NCBI GenBank assembly: GCA_935421135.1
Contig: OW285187.1
Span: 9,052,001 to 9,116,000, forward strand
Source: Bugulina stolonifera
Taxonomy: Eukaryota; Bryozoa; Gymnolaemata; Cheilostomatida; Bugulidae
Direction: 5' to 3'
DNA length: 64,000 bases
Position numbers and translations under genes: made by a program. The first letter of the stretch is position 1, and each line of letters begins with the position of its first letter. This document shows, one piece after another, positions 51,013 through 62,800 of the stretch. The notes beneath the pieces are model-generated. The model saw only the letters and a list, made by a program, of their open reading frames with translations, ran no database searches and had not been told where the DNA came from.

Positions 51013-54000
51013 TTAATGTGATTTAATATCCTCATAGCCACTTTTATTTGACTTGTTTCGACTGAAGATGGATGAGCCGCTGCCTGCACCGTAAGATGGA
51101 TTATTGAATGTCCAATCGCCATCAGCATCATCTGATCCCAGGTTCTCAAACATTCCATAGCCTTGCCTCCTCTTCATTAACCTAAAGTTACAAGAATTTG
51201 ATTGAACTAATGTTCACTTGCATGAACATATCATTTATATGTGGCAATGCTCCCTCTCGCATGCAAGACATCAGTTCATTTGTTCCCCTTAGTACAAAGT
51301 CGCAAAAAGTTGTTAGGTGCAGTAGCAGATAGCCTTAGTTCCTTGTGTATGGTTGGTGTAAGGGTAGTCAACCAATAAAATATAGAGAAGACAACTTCTC
51401 CTGCTTTAGTTTGGTGAAGAACAAAGGCAATCTCAAACTTTTTCACTTCTGCTCCTAACTCTGTGATATAACATGAACCTGTATTTGAGACTTACGATAT
51501 TACATACTTGACATAATTCCAATATGTTATTAATAATGTACATTGCTGAACTTGTTGAATGCAACACAGACGAAAAAGATTCATCATAAACACATTACAA
51601 TAATGTGATGGGTTTTTGCAGATGTTGGCAATAAGAAATTATTTAGAATTTCTGAACATATTATAAGCAGTAATCTCCTTAGTGACAGGTAATTAACATT
51701 GCAAATGCTTTCTATGAATTGAGTATCTGGTGGCTTGTAACTAATAAGCCATTAGTAAAAATGTCACGTCATTCAATAGCTCATTGCTAATTACTCTACA
51801 ATCATTATAATAAATTAATCAGTGGAATTAGGAAACCAATAGCTCATCAATAATAATAAATACATGACTGTGATGTGATAAAATTTACCCAATAACATTC
51901 CACAGCTGTTTTGACCGGTGTCTGTAATATTTCAGTATTAGGTAAATTAAACTTTACTGCTCTAAAAATTATGTTGCTATTACCTAGTAGTACATGTATA
52001 TACTTATATACCCATGAAAATATGCATAAATATTTATTTGCTGGTAGCAGCATTAACTTTAAATTATTTCATCTGAAAAATTTTAATTTGTGCAATCTTT
52101 GGGTGAGAATAAAAATACTTTTCTCTTATGCAATGATAATATTACAGTAATACAAGTATTAATGTAATCCTAGAATTACGAGTTTGGTTAGGAATCCGTA
52201 AGTTAAGAATATTGGAATAATCTTCTCTTGATTAATTACTGGATCAAAGAGGGAATAACTTCTAATTGTGGTCAAATTAATACTTGTAGATACAGAGGGA
52301 CAGTAACATAGTACAGTAAATGACTGAACCATCATAGTTACAGTTTAGTGCAGTAGATTTGCAGTATCTTTGTAGCTGCACTGTGGAATCAAATGTTATA
52401 TTATTCTTCACTTTAAATTTCTAAAAGAAGCCAGTCAATCTTTATAAAATTAATAATAAATATAACCTCAATCAAACATGTGTACAATTAAATATTTTGG
52501 ATTTAACTGGAAGACATCCATGAAGTTACCCAATGCCCATAAATGGGTATATCCAAGTATATTAATCACAACAATTGAGAGTTGCACCATCCTGCTAATA
52601 TTCCTCCAATGATATAATTATTGTTCTTATTATTCCTAAGCATGCAGTGCCAAGGAATAATAACCTATGCCCACACATATATCAGCCTCTTGGACTAAAG
52701 TTTAAGGTTGCTTGCCAAAAATATGATCAAAGGTCTGATCCAGTTAAGCTCACAGGTGGTGTTGGCTATTAGGTGCAGTCATGGGGAAAATTCTATAGCC
52801 TAAGATTTTCTTCAATTGGGGCAACGAGGTCCACTACTCATTAATTCATGTTTCTAACTTCAATTTTGGTGTAGAACCATGGCTATATTAATTAAATGCA
52901 CCTAAGGCCATAATACTAGAAGGCCCTCCATGTTGAATTGTGCCAGCCCATTAATAAAAGAAGAGTGTTGGTAAGGCTGCCTTCCCCACCCCAAGGAACC
53001 AATGAGAGGTGGTTAACCTTCATCTTGTCACCATTTCAAATTCTAATCATTTTCAGTAGCGTTTTGCATTCAAAGAAATTATCATGTGTACAGTTCATAG
53101 GTCTGGTACATGTTTTATAAATTATTACAAAGTTGTCTTCCCTCTATCAAAAGGGAAAAAGAAGACAATTCCCAAATTATCTCAATAAGATGAACACCAT
53201 CACATTTTCAATGAATTTACAAGCATCTCACATGTAGCTTCAATACAACTTGCTTATTTGAATAAATAACTTTAGAAAAATAAGTATTATTTCTGGTGCC
53301 CTTCTCCCCTTCAACTTTGAAGTGTACATAGACTTACCTCGATCTTCTTATGATTATGATCAGACCAATGATGACTAATATAACTGCCAGTACTACTCCT
53401 ACTACAGTACCTGTGACCACTCCTTTATTATTTTTCTTTGGTGCATCTAAACAAAATAATAATAATAATACTACATTTTAAGTGTATTATCAATATCAAT
53501 ACATCTGGGCATGTGTTTGTATATTATAAATTCATGTTAGAACTAAACTAATTGGTAAATGTAGCTAATACAAGACCGAAATAATACATGTATGTACACA
53601 TGGAAACATCACAGCTATACTTGGATCACAAGTATTTTCCATAGGAATAAAACATTAACATTAATATTAGCTAACATTAAATTTAAAGTATAAATATTAA
53701 TTACATACCTGTTTGCTGATATGCTTTAGGATCATCTGTTACAGATTTGCTAGTAATTTCTGGCGATTTAGGAGTGAGTGTGGTCTTGGAAGATTCACTT
53801 GTCGATATCTCTGTAGTTTTTTTATCAACTTTGGTCGACTTGGTATCAACAGTTGATGCTGGGTCTGTTGCAGGTGGTAGTTCTGTGGTTTGAGTTGTGG
53901 GAGTAGCATCACTTTTTGGTTCCTTGGTTGAGAGAGTAGCTGCAGTTGAGGCGACGATAGTAACTTTTGAGGATCCATCAACTGTGACAGTTCCGTTTAC

Positions 54001-56055
54001 GCTTTTTGTGACAGTTCCATTGATACTCTCCGTAACAGTCCCATTTATATTTTCTGTAACAGTTCCGTTTACACTATCTGTAACAGTTCCGTTTATACTG
54101 TCTGTAACAGTTCCGTTTACGCTTTCTGTAACAGTTCCATTTACGCTTTCTGTAACAGTTCCGTTTATACTCTCTGTAACAGTTCCATTTATACTCTCTG
54201 TAACAGTTCCATTTATACTTTCTGTAACAGTTCCATTTACGCCTTCTGTCACAGTGCCATTTATACTCTCCGTAACAGTTCCATTTATACTTTCTGTAAC
54301 AGTTCCGTTTATACTCTCTGTAACAGTTCCATTTATACTCTCTGTAACAGTTCCGTTTACACTATCTGTAACAGTTCCATTTATACTGTCTGTAACAGTT
54401 CCGTTTATACTCTCTGTAACAGTTCCATTTACGCTTTCTGTAACAGTTCCATTTACGCTTTCTGTAACAGTTCCGTTTATACTCTCTGTAACAGTTCCGT
54501 TTATACTCTCTGTAACAGTTCCGTTTATACTTTCTGTAACAGTTCCATTTATACTTTCTGTAACAGTTCCGTTTATGCTTTCTGTAACGGTTCCATTTAT
54601 ACTTTCTGTAACAGTTCCGTTTATGCTTTCTGTAACGGCTCCATTTATACTTTCTGTAACAGTTCCGTTTATGCTTTCTGTAACGGTTCCATTTATACTT
54701 TCTGTAACAGTTCCGTTTATACTCTCTGTAACAGTTCCATTTATACTCTCTGTAACAGTTCCATTTATACTTTCTGTAACAGTTCCGTTTATGCTTTCTG
54801 TAACGGTTCCATTTATACTTTCTGTAACAGTTCCGTTTATACTCTCTGTAACAGTTCCATTTATACTTTCTGTTACAGTTCCATTTATGTTTTCTGTGAC
54901 AGCTGGTGCAGTGGACACCGTGGCACTGCTACTGTTACCTGTAGTATCCTTTTCTCTCTTTGGTGATAGACTCGTGCTAAGTTTTGTCGATGACTCTTTG
55001 CCACTAACAGGAGTTGTAGTCGACACTTCAGAGCCAGCAGTTGGAGTAGACGACTTGGAATCAGCAGCTGAAGTGGTAGGAGATGACTTTAAACCAGCAG
55101 GCAAAGTTGTAGTTAACAACTTGGAATCAGCAGGTGAGGTTGTAGTTGAAACCTTTGAGTCAGCAGACGGCGTTGTAGTTGACTTGGAGTCAGCAGACGG
55201 CGTTGTAGGTGATGACTTAGAGTCAGCAGATGGAGTTGTAGGTGATGACTTGGTGTCAGCAGATGGAGTTGTAGGTGATGACTTGGTGTCAGTAGGTGGG
55301 GTTGTAGTTGACACTTTAGAGTCAGCAGACGGACTTGTAGGTGATGACTTGGTGTCAGCAGGTGGGGTTGTAGTTGACACTTTTGAGTCAGCAGACGGAG
55401 TTGTAGTTGACACTTTGGAGTCAGCAGACGGAGTTGTAGTTGACACCTTTGAATCAGCATCTACATTATCTGATGCTGCAGTAGCAGAGGATGAGATTTT
55501 AACATTCTTTCCCGGGACAGTTGTAGACTCGGTTGCACTACTTTTTCCATCAGAAGTTAATTTTGTTGTGAGTGAAATGTCAGATATCCTTTGAGTAGTA
55601 ACGGTAGTGGTTGAAGATAATGGGCCACTCAACACCAACCCTACATTCCAAAAAAGTAGTTAACCAAAATCAGTTCAAAGAAATTCATATAAATATCACA
55701 TGCATATACAAATGTACATGGACATTGTAGTCTGAGAACCAAGCCCACCAAAATATTGAGTAGGTAGAGCTTGGATCGGCAGATAGAAGTTGGACTGAGA
55801 TGCCACAGTCCAAGTTCTATGGTCAACACAAAAATATAAACACAAAAATTCAGTTGCACGAAGTCAATTTTCGTAGCAACGCAGTCAACCTAAGCATAGA
55901 AGTCGGACTGTCAAACTTGGCCTTTAAGACATGGGATTTTGAAATCGGTGTTCACCAAGTACACTATAATTATCGTCCCTATAATGTAGCACAACTGCTT
56001 AAAACTTACCTATAAGGCAGCCTGTCAAAAGTAGAGTACACCAGAATCCATTCAT
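51013..56055 (-). CDS. Single-pass membrane mucin with sequon-bearing 8-residue repeats
   Basis: Predicted surface glycoprotein of about 751 residues. Exons in transcript order: 56055-56010, 55640-53709, 53446-53338, 51181-51013; phases agree. The first exon encodes a signal peptide (MNGFWCTLLLTGCLIG). The large exon encodes a Ser/Thr region, then 11-residue repeats ending STTTPSADSK, then about 39 copies of an 8-residue unit GTVTESIN, then another Ser/Thr/Pro region. Each unit junction makes the N-glycosylation sequon N-G-T. Residues about 669-691 form a transmembrane helix (VVGVVLAVILV) followed by RRSR. The cytoplasmic tail of about 55 residues contains NPSY (723-726), a PTB/clathrin-adaptor-type NPxY, and GYEDI near the end. 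No homologue is recognised beyond the architecture. It is convergent with the carbonic anhydrase gene, with stop codons 355 bp apart. Confidence 0.85.
53985..54902 (-). repeat. 24-bp coding minisatellite, about 38-39 units
   Basis: The unit encodes GTVTESIN with variants (ESVN, DSIN, DSVN, EGVN, ENIN, KSVN, and one GAVT). A five- to six-unit block with the order ESVN, ESVN, DSIN, DSVN appears twice, showing higher-order duplication. The frame is never broken. The long open frame on the plus strand is a by-product of the repeat. Confidence 0.95.
55040..55455 (-). repeat. 33-bp coding repeat, Ser/Thr/Pro-rich
   Basis: About twelve imperfect 11-residue units of the form ADSKVSTTTPS or ADTKSSPTTPS in the membrane mucin. 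They are likely O-glycosylated, and there are no stops or frameshifts. Confidence 0.9.
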
Positions 56056-56370
56056 GTCGCCGTTTGTGAGTCAAAGTCAGTTGCAACCGAAATTACTTAG
56101 TACAAATGTTCAAGTAACAACAGGTTTATGGGAACACGATGTGTCTAGTAAAAATGGAGTAATACTGTAACTTTAGTGCTGCCAACTAGCTCACTTATCT
56201 AGTCACAGAGTACAAGTTGACGTACGATACCAGCTCCTCAGTACTAACTATCTACTCTCATTCATATCTCTTCAGCTATGTTTGTCAAGTCGTATTTGTA
56301 AGCCGAGATGTAATGCAGTGCTGATATGTGTAGTGTTTACCAAGTGGAAGGGAGCGCAGAGTGTGAATAG

Positions 56371-56377
56371 CTATATA
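56371..56377 (-). promoter_or_regulatory. Possible TATA box of the membrane mucin gene
   Basis: On the minus strand this reads TATATAG, about 315 bp upstream of the ATG at 56055. It is the only TATA-like site that I see in the near 5' flank. In such an AT-rich sequence the match is weak evidence. Confidence 0.2.
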
Positions 56378-56884
56378 ACACATGTGTCATATGCATGATA
56401 ATGAATCAGAACAGAATAATACGTGGAGCGTAGTAGCTACTTAATACCAATTGAAACTACTTCCCCCACAGTGGAATGAACAACTGAATTTATTCCATTG
56501 TTCTGGTTGATTGCGCCTCGGCTTTAATGATTAATACCCCCATTGATCAAGTGAATGCAGGTAAACGGTGAACAGGTACTTGTGCGCTACATTTCACTAT
56601 TCTGTTGCTTCTATTTAAATCTTCAGCGAAATAAAAATTCGGCAATGGAATAAAATAGAATCATGCTGTGTAAACTTTTAATAATAGTACTGGTTCGTAA
56701 CATGGCGTATTTGGGTTGCAACATCATGGCCATTTTACAATATCTAACACCTTATCTTATAAACATAGACATGTAGATATACTATGGTACTAAGTCCAAA
56801 TATTAATGACATACAAGTACAATGGAATAACACATTACATGAGTAGGTATGTATATCTGAAATGTCACTGGTATCAGTAAATGG

Positions 56885-59800
56885 TCACGTAGCTGGTGGC
56901 AGATCAAGTAACTTAGTAAACACACACTTGTTATGTAGTGGACATGTAACGTCTAGTAGCTCTTTACAATGTGAACCATCGTCTATCTGGTTGAGTACGT
57001 CAGCCATCTTTGTTTGAGGTAGATTCTCCATTCCCCTTACGCGTCTCACCACCTCGCTCTATAAACACAGCGTAACCATTGTGGCATCACGTTACCTCAT
57101 GTCATCATATACGTTGTGTCAAAACATTTGTTACGAAATGCAAGTAAAAGCGAAAACTTACAAACATACTAGGTACATGTGTTAAGCATATTCAAAATAA
57201 AACTTTATACTATGTTTATGCTAATAACGTCTAATGTATACTTGATAATAATAAATTAGAAATGATACAAACATTATACATAATGCTTTAGGCCTTTGTT
57301 ATAGACATACAATACATACCGAACAATACACTGCGAGCTATCTTCACAGGCGTAAGATGATAATTATTTACGGAACCATAATTATTTGAACGTATTAAAC
57401 CAAACTGAAAATTGATTTGAACTAAAACCTGAACACAGATAAGTTCAGTTAGATAGGATATCATTTCTTGAAGACGTCTATTATACCTGAATGTAGTGAA
57501 GGACCTGGGCTGGTCGATAAACTGTGCCACCAGACGCCATATTGACTAATATGTCATCCAAGTTGCTAACGGCTCCGTAACCAGGAAGCTGAGATGGGGT
57601 GGATACTACTGAGTAGACATCAGGAGAGTCTTGACAAACTGAGAATCCATTGAGCTCTAGAGACTCGCTGACTAACAGACTTGTAGATTCATTCACAGGA
57701 AGTGATGTCAGAGAGCGCCATGCATCAGTCGACATTGACCTGTGTTAGAATACTACGCTCATTAAGTCACACAATGTACACATAATAAGAACATTTATGC
57801 AGAACATGTAAACATACATGTGAATTCGTTCAAACCGAATACAAACTAACACCGTTCCGAATGTTTCCGTTATCTGGGTAGAAGGACGGTCAAGTGGGAA
57901 AGTTGTTGGAAACAGCATGTTTCACAACCGATTCTGTGATTAATTAGACATTCTTTTTCGGGGGTTCACCGTTTCAAGTCAAATTTTCCAATTACATAAT
58001 ACCAAACATCCCTTTTCCAACGCACATTCACCCTGAACATATGTGATGCTTATATCTCTATCGATTTCATGTCTTGCTTACAATACACTAATGGCCATAC
58101 ATGGTATTGTATACATGTACTCTATAATAGGTTGATGGTAATATTACAGTTATCAACTAGACCTATCCCAATCTGACTAATTAGTGGCTGGTCTAACTGA
58201 ATTATAATTCTAAAATTACCATAATTTAGCACACACACCTACATCAAGTACTCTATTACTTGTTAGGGAAGGGAGCTGCTGAGATGGGTGTGAAGGGTTT
58301 ATGTTATATTGACAAGGAGTCTCCTAGAGTATGTTTGTGTTTGTTGAGCTGAGCTTCTCAAATGAAGTCAACAAGATAATGAGAGGAAAGTAAATAGTTA
58401 AGGAATGGTCGTCAGTAGTATATGGTACTATAATACATGGTACTGTGATGCAAATCTCTCCCATAGTGATCACTAACCAGGAAGTAAATTTAAAGTCTGA
58501 TTTTTCATAGAATTTAATCTCTGCATCATTGTCAGATGAAGGTATCACTATAACAACCAACTATATCATTCATTTTCTAATCTATCTCAAAATTATCAGA
58601 TAGACAGACAGACAATCCATTTAAACCCCTCCACAAATGTTTTATAGTAAATAGCCTACGTTCCAAGCTGAAAACTGTTGACAAAATCATTGAGAAATAC
58701 ATATATAGAACTAAGGCTGATATTTTATAATCATTTGAAACAGAATTACTGCAATAAAGTGTAATCTCTCTACTTGAGAGAAGAATACAGATAACGTATT
58801 TACAATCAGATAAGTACCATTGTGTAACAGATACTGTATTTGTATAAGTTGATAAATAAGTTGGCCAAATGCTTTGACAACAGATTGCAAGACTTGCCAT
58901 TGAAAATGTTGGATTATGACATGTAATCACAACATATTGACTATCTGTACATCTTCTCTGTTTTACTGAAATGTTGGCAAAACGGCCAAATTATGAACAT
59001 ATTGTATAAGTACATCACATTGTTTCTTGTATAGTTATAATATAGAAATGTGTTTACCAGTAATGCCCCAATATATTCTAGGTATACTAACAGCTGACGC
59101 TACATGCGGCTTGCACTTTATGTGATAATGGTAGAACAGATGGTCAAGCAGATGGTAAGAAAGAGTAGAAGGGAAGGGTGATGAGTTTCACTCACATAGT
59201 TGAGCTGAGCTAATCATGTGTATCTACGTTTCCACAGACATGATTATAGGGAAGCCATTATTCAGCCATTATTGCATCTACTATCAATATCACAGTTTCC
59301 TATTGATGACATACCCATACTTCACAAATAGCGTTTTCACAACTGATTAACAAATTGAGATTTTTAAGATGAAGTGACCACTATTCTACCTTTTAAATAA
59401 ACATACATTTTCAAACTGCTAATTACAAACAGTCACGTGTATTCCCCATAGCATAACTCAGTATTCTAGATGCATGCATTAGATGGACACTAGGTGAACA
59501 CTAGGTGGACACTAGGTGGACACTAGGTGGACACTAGGTGGACACTAGATGGACACTAGGTGTCACACTGGGATAATTATGGGTACCTTTAGCAAAGGTA
59601 TCTAAACACTAACATTAAAATTCATTAGCTCTTCGTCAGACAGTGAGAGCAAACACCTGCTATTACCTGCAAGTGAGTGTCCATGGAGTTGACAACTGAT
59701 GGGCAGGCACTCTGTACTGGTATATTAGCTCATTATATAGCTGCTTCTCTAACAGTATATAAGGATTGAATGTTACCAGAGTGCTGCCTCCTGCCAGAGC

Positions 59801-62800
59801 TATGAGACCAGTGGTGGTACGAGCTTGTCCACAAGACTCTAGTGTGTTGGAGAGCATAGACACAGTTCTGTAATATTGTAATAAAACAAACATTCAACTC
59901 TACAGATTAGGAGAATTATTGAGATAGAGGTCAGAATAGGTTGGTTAACGGTCTCGTTAGTCATTGGTTAATTAACCTTGTGTGATCTCATAATTTACAG
60001 ATTTACTGTTCTTTATCCCTTATCTGTAGAGATGAGCAGGCATATGGTGGGACTAACATGGCCAATGAACTGATATACAGGCTACTAACCCAGTATATGA
60101 CAGGTATAACAAGTGCTTGCCAGTGAATACCAGGTAAATAAATGGTTACAGGTGTCAAATGGTGATATAGTAGGAGTGCAGTAGAGGAGACATTTTGGTA
60201 GCTTTATGTTTGCGTCATTGGGGCAACTAGGTTGGTGGGGTACTAAAGAGTTATGAAAAAACAACCTCTCCTGTTCCATGTTTTGGAGAAGAACCAAGGC
60301 TGTTCCACATGTACATACCCCACCTCTACACCTGACTCAGCATTAGATGGTATGAGTGGGATGGTGGAACTAAATGTACATAATTAAGGTGGTGCCATGC
60401 CTGGCAGACTAATTTGGTATATTAGTTTGGGTAGGAGTTGGTTCAGATGATAAATGAAATGCATACAATGCCAATATACTGTCAGTTGACAGGTAAGGTA
60501 GGCATGATGTGGGTAGAGGCACACAGTAAAGTGCATTATGGCAATCCTTCAAGTGTAAACTCTACCCCAATCAGAGAGTCAAGTGAGAGTAACAGCTTGA
60601 TATAAATGATTCTCATATATTGGGAGGAAAGAAACTTTCATCTGATTTACCGGTTAGTTTCATTTCCTTACACAATATACCATATAATAACAGTTAGGCG
60701 CACTGTGCATAGAAGGGATTTATACGATAATGAGATTTAACTGGGAGAAAATAACTCCTGCCTACTATCCATGGACTGAACAGCTGTTGTTGATGTAATA
60801 TTGCTACATTAAGCCTTATACTACATGTATAAGATACACATGTAGGAATATATTGTGTATATAATTGTGTATGGATTCTTCTACATAACCAAAGGCAGCT
60901 CACCCAGAAGTATTCAGTGCATTGTGGTAACTATTGCGTAATTGATCGAGAGATATAGCTAGGGGTACCGCTCTCTCTATTTTACGTTTCTTCTTCATAG
61001 GTGGAGTCTCGCGTACACGACTAAACGCTGCAGTTATCCTCTCCTGACACTACAAAGTGACACATATTACTTTATTAGTACTAAGAAGCCATAGACAGGT
61101 TGGTGAAACAAACCAAAACACGTGTGAATAACCATCAGGTATAACAGAGTCAATATGTGTAATACTATCTTCAAAACACTTGATTCAATCCATTAGGTGA
61201 GAGATTTGATATGATCTGACTTGTTCATTTTTGACTTAAGTTTGAAATTAAAAAAACAGCCCGAAATTTTGAAAATTTACTAAAATGTTCATTCCATTTT
61301 CAATATCAGTTTGTTTATTATTCTAAATCTATACTTGACAAAGTAGCTGCACATACCAAAATGTCAAAAAATTGCAAACAAAATATAATGCTTTCCCCAT
61401 ACCTTATTATATGGTGATTTGTTAGCATTCCTCTTTTTATTTTGTTTAATAAATTTGAGGTAGTTGTCAGGAATTGTCTCCTCTCTGATCATACTGACAG
61501 ATTCCCCAGGGGTATTCCCTTTCAGTGGCTGAGCTGCTATGGAATAGTGGACTGGCTGATTATTGGATTCACTTGACTGTTTCCTGGCAATAACTACAGG
61601 CTAAAAATACAATATTCATTTCCAAATGAGTAGAACATGGCAAGGAAATGTGGGGCAATGAGAACTGTAATACATGTACAAGCATAATACAGTGATGCTG
61701 TACATGTATTACCTTGTTCCACTCACACTCCCACGTAGGCGTATAATTCCCTGGAACCAGTAAATATAACTAAAGGCTTGGCTACACTAAAAGTTGTGAG
61801 CTTTGACAAGCCATCTCCGTTGTTCGTCAGCCCAGCCTAATGGTTTAGGTGTAGTTACCAGCCCATCAGTGGGCTCAATAAATATCCAGCCAATAACTGC
61901 AGGTTATATCTGATATCAACCAATTTCAATAGGGCTTTGAGGTGGCGAGAGTTGAAAAAGACTCAACATGTTGGTCACCAACGAAGCAAACTGACGCCGC
62001 TACACCATTTTGGCCTAGAATGAAGCCTTGTCGGCTGAAAATGAACAAACAGCCTCTAGTAGAGTCAAGCGTTCACTATAAGCTGTGGCCAACTGAAAAA
62101 ATTTGAAATTTAATATACTGGTTCCCAATATGTATATTAGGTCGGATGAGAGAACAACTTCTGAATACTGCAAGTCATGCATATGTACATGTACATGTAC
62201 ATGTAGTTGTAAAGGGGACTACTGTGCTATTGATCATATTAATAAAGCATTGTCCAATCTCAATTTTGCACCTTTTTCTGTACAGCTTAATATTATTTTG
62301 GAAATATATCTATCCATCATCATAAAATGTTTATCCTACACATACGTCCGATGTAATAAGTGTCACAACATACATGTAGGTATTTACCTCATCGTTGAAG
62401 ATTTGGCCTCTAGCCCACTGGTCAGCATCTAACAGAGAGCGGTCACAGCCCAAGCCTTGAACCCCATCACTACCCACGTCAGCACCCCTACCCACGTCAG
62501 CACCACTACCCACGTCAGCACCACTACCCACGTCAGCATCACTACCCACGTCAGCACCACTACCCACGTCAGCACCACTACCCACGTCAGCATCACTACC
62601 CACGTCAGCACCACTACCCACGTCAGCACCACTACCCACGTCAGCATCACTACCCACGTCAGCACCACTACCCACGTCAGCACCACTTCCCACGTCAGCA
62701 CCACTACCCACGTCAGCACCACTTCTCACGTCAGCACCGCTACCCACGTCAGCACTGCTACCCACGTCAGCACCCCTACCCACGTCAGCACCACTGCCCA

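Noticed and set aside
53897..55594. 565-codon open frame on the plus strand
   Set aside because: Antisense shadow of the in-frame 24-bp and 33-bp repeats of the membrane mucin; hydrophobic repetitive product, no signal, no exons.
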